Made by a program: the position numbers and the translations under genes. From Agrypnia vestita (Eukaryota; Arthropoda; Insecta; Trichoptera; Phryganeidae), in the NCBI GenBank assembly GCA_016648135.1, contig JADDOH010002085.1, forward strand, positions 213,795-277,794: DNA of 64,000 nt, in the 5' to 3' direction. The notes below the pieces were generated by a model that did not search any database, was not told the DNA's origin, and saw only the letters and a program-made list of their open reading frames with translations. Below, piece by piece: positions 22,246 to 33,599 of this stretch. Within the stretch, counting starts at the first letter, position 1, and each line of letters opens with the position of its first letter.

Positions 22246-22876
22246 CACAATACTAGTTGTGACCAAATAAACTGAAGACTACGATTGTGAAACATTTTAA
22301 AAAGAGGTCCGATAGAGCTCTCACTCGCACTTATTCGCACTCGCCAAGTGATGGGTAAAATGGATACTTTTATGTTACTATCGACATATTTCTTATGCAA
22401 TTTATTTTTTCACAAATTTTTGGTTTATGTTGCATATTAATTATGAACATATGAAATTAGTAATTTTTAACACTTTCAAAATAATATATCTAACTAATTA
22501 ACAATAAGTCCAACAAATACTACTGTCCAGTGCCATGCACAGCAAAAAAATGTGAAAATACAAAGTTATACGGTAAAAAATTATATAAAGAACAGAAATG
22601 GTATGGAAAAAATATTTATGTTGAAAAGTGTTCTTGATAGACACAAAAATTATAATATAAATAAAAATAAATAAATCTTAAAAATTATCAGTGCTCCACT
22701 CAACTGTACGTACGCAGATAACAAATTGCAAACAAAGTGATTACAGCTTTGCGAATTGCGCATCCCTAATCCCTACTGTTATGTTTTGTGGTCGCAGTCC
22801 TCAGTTTGTATGGGCCCGACTATAGTCCATATTTATTTTATTATAATACTACCTGTAACCTGTCAACAATGATGGA

Positions 22877-23085
22877 ACATTGGTTCGCGTTTTTGCTAAG
22901 CCCTAGTATAAATTTGGCGATTTACGGAGAGGCGGCCTTAGCAACATTTGTTAATCAGCCGGTTCGGGTTGGTGGCCCGGGGTTCAAGTCCCCATCTCCG
23001 GCGGTTTTTTAGATGTGAATTCGAACGAAATTACGGACGTTACACGAAGTTACGGGGACAGGCAGACGGACGGACGGACAGCGAA
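22877..23085 (+). repeat. tRNA-derived SINE, family A
   Basis: It begins TTGGTTCGCGTTTTTGCTAA and contains a tRNA-like head with CGGTTCGGGTTGGTGGCC and a B-box GGGTTCAAGTCC. Then come GAATTCGAACGAAATTACGG and a tail with CAGACGGACGGACGGACAG. It is the plus-strand partner of the copies at 14661-14915 and 62325-62560. Confidence 0.72.
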
Positions 23086-23587
23086 ATTATCATGTTTGAT
23101 ATTAATTTATTTACGCCCATATGTGCTTTTTTTACGTTTATATATTATTTATTAAAATATACTCGTATGCACAACATATACACATAAAAACAAGCTAATT
23201 AACAATACACTTTATAAAATATATCTTTCAAAAGTATTCTCATTTCAATGATTTTAATATAGTCAGTCAATAACATCCATAGTTAATTTCAGAATTTAAA
23301 GATAAAATATACGTATCTAAGTATGGACTACTCATAAAATATATTTATAAATATGAATAAATAAGTAAATAAAGTTAAAATATAGAAAAGCTTTAATACC
23401 CTAATCCATTGTATTTTTGTTTCAATAGGTATAGCATCAAAAAATTTTCATATACCTGGTACGTTTAAAATAATACGAGGCCGAATTCGTTCCTCAGTCT
23501 GTGAAGTTTTTTTACTTTTAATTTTATTTCTTCTTTATTTTGTTTTTAATGAGAGTAGTTACTGCGACTTTTATTGGTATTGTATGC

Positions 23588-23842
23588 GGGGTATAAAAGC
23601 AAAGGCAGCAATATCTAAAAAAAAATAATGTAGTCATCGAGGATTACTAATTTATAATGTACTGAATTCGATATTTTATAGGAAACATAGCCTATACATT
23701 TATAGGAGATATGATTTTGGAAGGTATAGATATATGAAATCTAGAATTCAGTAGGTGCATATTAAATTAGTAATCCTCGGTGGCTGCATTAAAAACATTT
23801 TTTAATTTTTTTTGATATTGCTGCCTTTGCTTTTATATCCAA
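23588..23842. repeat. Foldback MITE with GCAAAGGCAGCAATATC ends
   Basis: The terminal inverted repeat reads TATAAAAGCAAAGGCAGCAA at the left and its complement at the right (GATATTGCTGCCTTTGCTTT). Inner inverted parts (GAGGATTACTAATTT / TTAGTAATCCTCGG) extend the fold. Relatives lie at 49389-49610 and around 58870-59275, with a short fragment at 63139. Confidence 0.75.
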
Positions 23843-23994
23843 CCTATATATTATATTACATTACACTTGGACTTGGGCGTGTTTTTATATCTCATTTAAC
23901 TTGTTGATTTCAACACAACTCTTATTTTATTTTCTACATTATTTCTTTAATGTAACACTAGGACTGTTATACGTGTAACGAGTTATATAAATAA

Positions 23995-24260
23995 CATATG
24001 TATATACGACTTCCAAAAATTTTATAGATGTGGTTAATTATGGGTGGATTTCGTGAAGGGTATATTGTGTAAGGTGATAATTTAAACCAGCCGTACGATA
24101 GATCGTAAGCCCTATAAACACCTAATGACTTCTATACCCACTTTCCCATATAAATAGCTTCGTCTCTGTGAGACGTCTATACTATATCTTGATTGATAAT
24201 GATCCCTCTAGGGACAAAATCCAGTAGGTATAGTATTCTTGAAAAATTTGAACTTACTCC
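23995..24260. repeat. Dispersed repeat (TCGTCTCTGTGAGAC family), near-complete copy
   Basis: It shares its order of words with the repeat at 37680-38650: ACGACTTC, TGGGTGGA, ACATTGTGTAA-like, CCAGCCGTACGATAG, GTAAGCCCTAT, CCATATAAATAG, CGTCTCTGTGAGAC, GACAAAATCCAGTA. It lies about 215 bases upstream of receptor copy 2. Confidence 0.65.
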
Positions 24261-24473
24261 TAATATTCGGAATATATAAATTTTCATATCATCCCGCGTT
24301 TCTCAGAAATCGAACCATGGTATCTCTCATCGCCCCCTAGCTGTTACCTTATAACCTAATAATATTAAGTAATTCAATTAACCCCTAGGTTGGCCGAAAC
24401 ATTAATCAAGCCTCGCTACTATTTCCAATAAAGAACATTCTGTCGCCTGTCCGCCGGCAAACAACCCACCAAA

Positions 24474-27400
24474 ATGTCGCCGGCCACGGTCGACTCGCGT
24501 CCTGCGACTTTTCACTTGAGCTTTTTTTTCAGGCTGTTGGGAATGTGTCCTTTAAAACTACTCAGCGAGCGCGACAACATCGTTGCTAAGGGCTCCATTT
24601 TCTGGCGCTGCTACAGTGTGATCATTCTCGTGGCTATTATATGTTTGTCGGAAATATCGAGGCAGGCTTATTTCGTGGAAACTCTCAGCGTTACTTCGCT
24701 GTCTTTTAGATTAGCCTCTTACATTATCGGTCCGGTGTTACAGGTGTCCTTTATCGGCTGCATAATTTATCATTGGCAAAAAATAAAAAATATATTTCGG
24801 ATTTTGGGAAATGTCGACAGCGCGATGATTCGTTTGGGAACAGATTCGATTAACGGTAAAACAATTTATCGAATAATAATAACTATAATTTTTATTTCTT
24901 TTTCCGAGTTCCTTCATGAAATGTACTTTTTTTACTTTAATTCGCCTGTTAAGTCAGTTTTTTTGCCTCTGTTCGCTTTTTTCTTATACTTGTCGAAGTT
25001 GTTTTCATTTCTCACTATTGTCCAAATAGTATTCTGGGAATTGGAGTTGTGCGCTCGCTTCGTTCAACTGAGAAGAGTGATCGAGCGGCTAGGGAGTGAA
25101 GAATTTGACGATACATTTTCCACTTTCGTTAGAAAAGAGTCGTGTAAACATAAATGCTCGTTCAAAGCAACTTTGGCCACCGAACTATGCAAAATGCACG
25201 GAGCTTTGTGTGATCTGGTAGAGGACTATAATATCCTTTTCTCTTTGCCGGTGATGTTTGAGCTGAGTGTATATTTTTCCATCATCACGTTAGACTTGTT
25301 TTTCATCTATAAAAAATTTGATAATAACTTCGCTAACTCCAACATAAATACCGTAATTTGCATACTTACAAGAGACTCGATTTGTCTTTTCTTTCTTTAT
25401 TTACAATGCGCTGTCGCGGGAGATCTATTCGAGCAGGTTGGTACACAATATGATTTATTGTTTGTTTATTAAATAAGCGTGTGAAATTTTTGAGTTTGAT
25501 TTAGCGAATAAGATGGTGATGAATTCTCAAAATTAATCGACCCAAGTATCTTCGAAAACACGATAAAAGGTAAAAGTGATTAACGACCGCGTACTGAAAG
25601 TTTTGTTCTACTCATGGAACATCTTCGAAAATAAACCTCTTACGTCCTGTACTTCAAATTTACCACTTTTCATAACAAAGGAAAGTTACAAAGTAAAACT
25701 ACCGATGTACAAAAATGTGATATTTTTATCTCAAAACCATTTTTTTGGAAAGGTAAAAAATTTAACTTTATTTCTGTGATCTAACTAACCAAAGAGAAAA
25801 TATTGCAAAGAATACTATCATCGCCGGTGCCTCAGATGCTCCCCCGAGACTCGCCAGATCTCTGCAGCCCTTCTTACTCATCTGTTGCTCGCTATCCTTC
25901 TGTCACCGTTTGCTCCACCGAGCTTGAACCGCCAAAATGTCTTCTACCAGTACCTACGAGGTATCTACACAAGGATCTTCTCAGCACTCTTCATCAGATA
26001 CCTATATTAGTGTGGGTCAAAAACATGATTTTTTTTAAAACCGCTCTAGCACGAAAAAGTTGCCTTCTTTAATAAGAAGAAAAACAACTTTTTTAAAAAA
26101 AAATCGGTTGACATCTTCGCATCGCGCATCGTCCTTAAATTTATAGGGATTAACGAAATTAAACGATTTTCTTATATTTTCTTATGTTACTTACTTAAAA
26201 TTCTGCGATCGAAAAGCTCTAGTTTGTTATATTTATTTTATCGATCAATATAGTTAAATAAATTAAAAGATCATTAATATTTTGGCCAGAGGATTTGTCA
26301 ATTCGAGATACTGGTTCCATTCTAAATGGCTTACTGTAGCCAATAGACTGACTGCTTATGTATAATATAAGTCTGCCAGAAATTGTGTTACTTTTGCTTT
26401 ACATTACAAATGCTAATTAATAATAGGTACTTTTACAATTATTTTACAATTACAATAATTGTACAATTACCATTACAGGCTGAACGCTGCGGAGCAACCT
26501 TCAATCAGGTTTTATTGCGCATCTGCCATCTGAAACCCAAGCGTATTGTGAGTTGACAATTTTTTAATGGTACCTACCTTTATTTGAAAAGAACAATCTA
26601 AAATTAAATAATAATTTGCAGTCCATATTGGTGTATATCTACGACTGAAATGTTGCCTTCGAAATATGAGGATCGTAGCGTAAAGTAGTAGTATAGGTCA
26701 TATATCTATTTTCTTTTTATATGGAGAGTAGATTAAACCAACTGCTACACAACATATTTATAGCCCGTGTCCATGGAATGAAACATGATGCGGTAATCCT
26801 TAAAATGTCATGTACCCATGCCGAGATTTTGATCTGGAAATAAACTCAGTAGATCATATTGTAGAACCGTGTAAAAGGCATTTATTCGATTTTACAGGTG
26901 TGCACAAGCATCTACTAAAATCGTAGATATTTAAAACTATTTAACCGTTTTAACTGCGGCTGGGGAGATTGAAATTAACACAATTGACGAACGGAACATT
27001 AACGACCAATAAACTCACATTTGACGTTTGATGCATACTTAAGCTTGAAATGACAGGCAAGTCGGTGAATCTCTCATAGGAATAAGCGCACATAAATGAG
27101 TAATAAATGTTAATAAAGTAAAAAAGTAAAGAAATTTCAGAAATTGTCTCGATTCCAAAACATCATCCGATGGCACGTAGCATTACAGTTCGTTTTGAAG
27201 GCAAAATTTCTCCAGTGGATATAAACACGTTAAAAATTAAAAAATATAGGTATATCTAAATGTCTATGTGGTACTATCTAATGGTGGTTTCCAGTAAATG
27301 CAATTTATTCCGATTTTAATATTTTATATAGGTATCAATTTGCGCTCTCCAGTTTTGGCAGCAGAAGGCTCAGATAACTGTTTGTGGTCTCTTCCCCATG

Positions 27401-28045
27401 GATTTATCGTCATTTTCAGCAGTGGGTACCCCATGATTTTTTGTGTTGTACATTTTAAAACAATAAACATAATTTTTAAACATTCCATATATTTACAACA
27501 TTTCTTTATTGTGTTATTAATGTGTCGCTTGTATTGTATTGTATTGTACTGTTATGTATTTAATCGAATCGTTGATATCCATAATGGGTTATGTTATTTT
27601 TTCAGTTTTATCTTCGCTACATCTACGAATGATCTATTTGTCATTCTGTAAAAGTGGGGCATGCTTAAAGTTATGTAGACTGAACGAAGAATAAAATTAT
27701 CTTTAATAATGGAAAAATAGCAAAACCTCTTTTTTTGTAAAATCGGTATCACATAACGTAGCCCATTATTGATGTTAATGACTCAATTACAATAAATAAG
27801 TATAATTTAAAATTCTTCTATATTACTTCGTAATTAGCGAGTATTCCAAAAGATAAACATTTATGTAATTAGTAGCCTTTGATTATTTATTTATATATTA
27901 TTCAAGTTTTTAAGAAAACTATTTTAGAATAAGTTAACCGTACATACCCGGTAAAAAGTATTTTTTTATATATTTTTAGGTAATAGCACTTATCATCTCC
28001 TACCTCATTATATACATCCAGTATTATATGAGCGGCTTAGTTTAA
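24474..28045 (+). CDS. Gustatory-type chemoreceptor, copy 2
   Basis: Four exons: 24474-25436, 26479-26547, 27332-27421 and 27980-28045, all introns phase 0 with GT-AG ends; 395 residues. It is the paralogue of the gene at 5154-14042. Exon 1 has the same 321 codons and shares blocks such as GSIFWRCYSV, VEDYNILFSLP and TELCK. Exon 2 (AERCGATFNQVLLRICHLKP) and exon 3 (QITVCGLFPMDLSS) match in length. Exon 4 carries the last helix (LIIYIQYYM) and ends GLV. The seven-helix layout and role are as for copy 1. The first donor (GTTGGT) is weak, as in copy 1; retention would add 11 residues then stop, losing the last helix. Exon 1 uses more G/C third positions than copy 1 at identical residues. Polyadenylation signal AATAAA at 28144-28149. 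A different 117-codon frame over exon 3 (27298-27651) is a shadow. Confidence 0.87.
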
Positions 28046-28199
28046 TGGCAATTGTCGACAAACCAAAATTACTATTCCGTAGTAAAAAAGGATACCATAA
28101 CATACCAAGGATATGCACAAATTTAAAACAATGTAATGTTTAAAATAAATGAAAAAATAAATAAATGTCTTATTATTAAAATTTGGTAATCTTAGAGCC

Positions 28200-28710
28200 G
28201 GTTGTTTGATCATTGGTAATAGTCATGTAAAAAGCATATTGTTATCGCCATTTAGATCGCGGTTGAAATGTTTAGATCGTCCTTGCTTCCCCTTCGTCCT
28301 CCACCCATCAACCTACCCACATATGCAGGCACAGATCTGTATTCACTTCGAATAATGCCGTCAAGTGTCGCATACCTAAGGAATTATACGCCTTCTGTGT
28401 GTATCGCTTACCGCCACTAAGAAACACAATCTACCGCTTTAGAATATCTATTTTTTATTTACCGCATAAAACGTAATCAACAGAAATAATCGCGAGTGTT
28501 ATCCAACCCAATAAGGAAGCACCTCGCCGCTTGTTGCATGGAGGACCGCAATAGGAAATTACAGAAACAGCATCCAGAAATTCCATTTTTATATCCACCA
28601 CATACATTTTTATATTTTCCACCGATCAAACAACCCGTTTTGTTTGATCGGTGGAAAATGCGAATTTTGCTTTTTGTTTAACTATTACTATTACCAATGT
28701 ATCAGTATTA
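28200..28710. repeat. MITE-like inverted repeat with a perfect inner hairpin
   Basis: Outer words CATTGGTAATAGT (about 28213) and ACTATTACCAATG (about 28688) are inverted. Inside, 28614-28659 is a hairpin with about 20-bp arms (ATTTTCCACCGATCAAACAA and its complement) and a loop of a few bases. It lies just downstream of receptor copy 2. A transposon end or a small structured RNA would both fit. Confidence 0.45.
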
Positions 28711-28719
28711 TTTATATTT

Positions 28720-29445
28720 ATTTATTTTTTATGTTCTTTATATTATGTTATGATGATAAATATTATTTATATTATGATAATGTTTTAATATAGGACTGTC
28801 TCGATGGAAAATTTAAATAATGACAATAATTCCCTTACACATAACAATGGTAAATTGAACACATTTTAATTATTTTTTTCAATTAAACTAAGTAGATACC
28901 TGTACTCGTATGTAAGGGTAGTCCGTATTTTTGTAATTTATTAAATATTAATATTAATTGTATACACATTTATTTTATATATTTATGAGTTAGGTACACC
29001 AACATAAGATGTTTAAAAAAAAAACTTGGTTAAAAATATTTTTATGTATCCTCGAAAACGTGCCAGAAAAATATGGAGGTGTACATCAATTTATTTTTAA
29101 GAATAATAATACTATGTATTACATTATAAATATTGTACGTATTATTGTTGATAGGTGAAAGATTTCGGCGTTTTTTTTCGAAAATATGTTTTTTTTTATA
29201 AAATGATAACGTAGATAACCTTTGTTCTTATATGAAATAAACAATGTAATCATTTTTAACAATAATTTAGAAAATCTCCGTAATCTCTTAAAAAATAATC
29301 GACAGGCCGCGGCCAAAAAATCATTTTCAGTGTCATAGAAAATTTCAACAGTTTACTGATTATGTACGCAGGATGTGTTTTCGTACGAGTATAAAACTAG
29401 CATTATGATGATAAAACAGTACTAAAATAATTATTTAAGAATTTT
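28720..29445. other. AT-rich intergenic DNA
   Basis: Very A/T-rich; nothing recognised on either strand. Confidence 0.45.
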
Positions 29446-29449
29446 ACTC

Positions 29450-30340
29450 ATGAGCAGTATCGATGGAAAAGTATCGATACTCCCAAGTATCTACAACTTT
29501 TTCGGATTAGCTACGATTTTTTTGGAAGCCTGTACAATCGATACCCCACAGTGCCACTATGAATAATTTTTCGTAAGCCCCACAGTATCGATAGTTTTTA
29601 GAATTTTCTAAGATTTTGCTGTAATCCTGTATTATTTCGTCTGTTCTGTGCAGCACATACAGATATAATTGCGAAAGTACATAATTCATTGATATCGTTT
29701 CTCTGTTGGAATGGATTAGTAGATGGTGATGTTGCAAAATATAACGTCATCACAGGTACCCTACATCTTTCAGATTTACTGAAGGCTGTGCCTGTGAATC
29801 TGAACCTGCTTGATTACCTTTTTGAATGGGCCAAAGTCTTACGATAACTCCAAAAATCATAAACTGCCTCAACTTATGCCGTAAAACTGCTGTGCAGTTT
29901 GACATATGAGTATGTGTACATACCTATATATCTGTAATAAGCAAAGAAAATAAATATTGAAAACAGAGGAAACGCTGCCTGTCTCGCAACTAGTGCAGAC
30001 CGAGTCTGTTGCTATCAATCGCCTCATAGAGATGACCCTAGCAACAAATGATTACCCTAACACAAGCTCTGGCGTATTGCAAATGTATTATTTTAATATT
30101 TGGAGTCAAGTAAGCAAGACATGGCTAGCAAGTGACTATCTTCCACTTGTCCAAACCTGCGTTGTATTTGTTAAATTACCTCACAATTTTATACTTAGTA
30201 TATTTGTAAGTTGGGAAAAAAGTGCTCGATACCTACCATAAAGTACTCATTGAGTAAAAGTATCGATTGAAAAATTTCGAGTACAAAATTGTCGGCATCG
30301 ATTAAAAAGTATAGATGGTCCTAGAGTGACATTAGAGTAC
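29450..30340. repeat. Region bounded by TATCGAT clusters, possibly hAT-like
   Basis: Several TATCGAT/AATCGAT words cluster at 29458-29600 (for example GAGCAGTATCGATGG and AAAGTATCGATACT) and again, mostly inverted, at 30220-30320 (AAAGTATCGATTG, GCATCGATTAAAAAG). Between them frames of 76 and 94 codons have no recognisable domain. Subterminal repeats of this kind are common in hAT transposons, but I could not define ends or a target duplication. Confidence 0.35.
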
Positions 30341-30428
30341 AAAGTATAGATATTTTATGAACATTTTGAATATAATATAATTATTATACATAACACACTT
30401 TTTATAATAAATTAATAATAAATAATAA

Positions 30429-30606
30429 TGTAGCTTGTTGGTCTTGTGGTTAGGACACTCGCCTCGTGATCCAAAGGTCGCGGGTTTGAACCTCAGTCCA
30501 GACTAGCAAGTTAGTTCTATTTTCATAGCACAAGCGTTTAGTTTAGTTTGAAAATAGTGAGAATATCGATGTGACATGTATTCCGTGTTCGCATCTCTGT
30601 ATAAAA
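30429..30606 (+). repeat. tRNA-derived SINE, family B
   Basis: The head has an A-box-like TCTTGTGGTTAGGACACTCG and a B-box GGGTTTGAACC. Then come CAGACTAGCAAGTTAG, CACAAGCGTTTAG, GAAAATAGTGAGAATAT and TATTCCGTGTTCGCATCTCT. A nearly identical copy is at 58568-58758 and part of the tail recurs near 61240-61350. Confidence 0.8.
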
Positions 30607-31984
30607 AAATGTCTTAATGATAAAATAAATTTAAATAATATTCAGAACGAAATGAAGACTATCGCAAATCAATAAATACAATTTAGGAATGAATTCCAGA
30701 TTAACAAGTTTTTGAACACACAATACACTTTTTATGATAAATTATAAACATAATAAATAATGGCTTAGTGATAAAATAAATTGTAAATAATTTTCAGAAC
30801 AGAGTAAAGACTATCGCAATGTCAGAACACTTTTTTAAATTTACAAGAAATGTTTATATTTTTTCATGATTTCATTATGCTTTTTATTCCTATAAAGATA
30901 TGATTTTAAACAATATATTTTATTTACTTCCACTTTTTGAGTCTTCATCCACCATTTAAGATATTTTTTACTAAAAATACTTTAATTAGAATTTAAAAAC
31001 AAAAATTCCAAAGTATAAAATATGTCAACAAATGACGCAGTTTAAAAATCAGATTGATTTTAAAACTGATTGATCAGGTAGATCAGCCATACTCAACGTG
31101 CGGCCCGCGAGCCGCATGTGGCCTCCTACGTTTTTATATGCGGCCCGAATCACATTTATTATCAGGAACGTTATTAAAAAAATTTGGCATTGTATGTTTT
31201 TAATGTCTTGAAATACGTGTGAACAATAATATAAACTTCTGTCATTTTAAAACCGGCGATTTCTAGGTATGGTTTAAGAATGAATTTTTTCAATCATAGA
31301 TAGTTTCAACCACACAGTGTAAGTTTTGTGTTTGTCATATATTTTTTAGTCATTTTTAGTGTCCTTCGTATTCCACATTCATCCATTACTTTTAGTAAAA
31401 TCTCGTGTTCCAGTTTTTCGAATGCTTTTTTGAAATCTATAAATATTATTCCTACTTTTTTTTCATTCAAATAATTCACACAATATTTCGAGTATATCCA
31501 AATCTTTGTATTTTACAAAATGGTATTGTTTTTACTTCCTTTCTTTTAACTCGTGGCGTCTGTTTGTCTGACGAAAAAACTTTGGATCGATTTTTAACCC
31601 TTTTCCCGTGATCTAATCGAGCTGAAACTTTGCAAGTAGACTCGTGGCGACGATCAAGAAGATCTATCAAATTTTCGTTAAAAAAAAATAAATAATTATA
31701 GTATAATTTTGGATTTTTCAAATTTTTAATGGTTTTTTCAAACTCAGTAAGTTGTATGGAGATTCCGATGCATATGATAGACACACACGAAACCAGAAAA
31801 TAAGAAAGGGAGTATTGTAAAAACTTGGTTTTTATGGGTTCTTTTTTTATTTGTATTTTTAATGCATCTTGTATTTACGGTTTCCCACCGCAATGTAGTC
31901 TATGCAACTATGGACATGTTTTCCTTTTATAATTTTGTCCCTCGTTACGTCTGTAATAAGGTGTTGGTTTTCGTTCGCGTTTAT

Positions 31985-33240
31985 TATTAATTTATTTGTT
32001 TATTTTATTGTTTATTTTACATTCGTTAACATAAGTTACTAATAACTACCACACTAGATAAAACCTGTTCTGTGGCAGTTATTCTCATTTGATAGTTATG
32101 TAATAGTAACAAATAACAATAGTAAAGATGTATAAACGTAAAAATGAAAGCAGAAAGAATACATAAATCTAAAAGAAAAGAAAATATACATATCAAAATT
32201 TAAGTAAATACAAAAATAAATAATATATTAGAGTATATAATTCAGAGATCAAGAGCGGATCACTTCTTCAGCATACCTTCTACATGATATTTTTTATAAA
32301 ATTAGTGATACTGTGTTTAAAAGGTTTGTGTATTGTAATTTCTATAGTTTAATTTGGTAACTTGTTAAAAACAAGTGGGGCAGTGAAATTAGATTGTCTT
32401 TGTCCAAAAGACGTTTTCATTTTAGGTACCTCGAAATTAATTGCATTTGCCAGCCTCGTAACCCGTGTTAAAATTTACCTTGTCCTTGTAGAATTTTACA
32501 AGTATGGTCTTAAGGTATAATTGCCTCGGGTCAAGAATGTTAAACATTCCAAACAAATCATCTGAGGAAATATTCTCGATTTCTTGGTGATTATACGCAT
32601 GTTGCATTTTTGTGATTTTGTCAGCGAATCCATGACTGATCTGAGACACCCTCCCCATCCAATTATGCCATAGGATAATTGGGATTCAGTGAAGGAACAA
32701 TGTATAGTCCCGAGGGATACAATACCTACCACATTTCTCAGACTTATACATATATATATATATATATATATATCCCATTTCCCTAACCTTATTAGAGAGA
32801 TCTTGTATGTGTCCTAACCAACTGAGTTTGTTGTCAATTATAATCCCTAGGTATTTTATATCACATGCTTCTTCAAGACATGACTAAACTGATATGTAAA
32901 CTACAGCTGTGTAACTGTACTTGATACTTTATGATGGCTTAAGTTGACCAGCTTCTGTTGGAATGAATGTTAGGTACTTAGTTTTTTCAATGTTTAGTGA
33001 AAGTAGATTTCGGTCAAGCCACTTTTATACCACTTTCTGCTATTTTGTGAGCAGTTTCCCGTGTTCTGCCTTTAAAACATAGTACAGTATCATTTGCAAA
33101 TGAAATAACTTGACCCTCAGTTGGCAAATCACACAAATCGTTAACATAAGGAGAAAGAGGTTAGGTCCGAGGACACTTCCCTGGGGTACACTGTGGGGTA
33201 TTAATCTATTGTTTTTGTTAAGACGCTAAACAAAAATAAG
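31985..33240 (-). pseudogene. Jockey-like LINE, RT C-terminal half and 3' UTR, decayed
   Basis: On the minus strand from about 33200 the frames give VPQGSVLGPNLFL, then in the next frame VNDLCDLPTEGQVISFANDT (the YADD-box region, with Asn for the second Asp) and LCFKGRTRETA. After further damage come SQLSYGIIGWGG, KSQKCNMRII and a terminal LVFNKLPN-like stretch. This order belongs to Jockey/CR1-type non-LTR elements. The 3' part ends in an A-rich AATAAACAATAAAATAAAC tract near 31985-32030. Frameshifts, stops and an (AT)n run at 32750-32772 show it is dead. Confidence 0.75.
32750..32772. repeat. (AT)n microsatellite
   Basis: About 11 uninterrupted AT dinucleotides inside the LINE relic. Confidence 0.9.
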
Positions 33241-33599
33241 CGCTTTGATATACCTACGTTAGTTTTGAGTTTTTTTTTATTATTGTATTTTGAGTATACA
33301 GATAACATGAAAATAAATTTGAAATAGGTAAATAAGCTGTTGTTAATATTTGAGCTGGTATTGACTGATATGCTGATAAGCGATAAGTATTATTATCATT
33401 CTGTTGTACCTAAAAAATATATTTGTTGATTAATCAAGTGGCGGCGCCCTAATCTTGAATCAATCAGGTTTCAATTAATATAGTTTTTCCCTATATGTTT
33501 TTTTTCGTAATATCAGTATAATATTGCGGCCCGCGTAACTTAGTGAACATGTGTATGTGGCCCGAAGAAAAAAAGGTTGGGTATCGCTGAGGTAGTAAT

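Larger units (their letters stand above)
31084..33589. mobile_element. hAT-like element containing nested repeats
   Basis: The left end (31084) reads CAGCCATACTCAACGTGCGG with GCGGCCCGC and GTGGCC following. The complement of the right end (33589) reads CAGCGATACCCAACCTTTTT followed by GGGCCACATA and GCGGGCCGC. AGGTAGAT (31076-31083) and AGGTAGTA (33590-33597) flank it, an 8-bp duplication with two changes. Inverted CAG..TAC.CAAC ends with GCGGCCCGC near the tips are typical of hAT relatives in many animals. No hAT transposase remains. Inside lie a Helitron-like fragment (31527-31850) and a LINE (about 31985-33240). Confidence 0.65.

Noticed and set aside
22925..23005. A functional tRNA gene on the plus strand
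   Set aside because: A B-box is present but the arms do not form a full cloverleaf, and the same unit with a downstream body occurs three times, so it is a SINE.
27298..27651. 117-codon plus-strand frame overlapping receptor 2 exon 3
   Set aside because: It is in a different frame from the spliced receptor exon and continues into AT-rich intron.
29957..30241. 94-codon plus-strand frame as a gene
   Set aside because: It starts at a non-ATG codon, shows no motif and lies between TATCGAT clusters that look like transposon ends.
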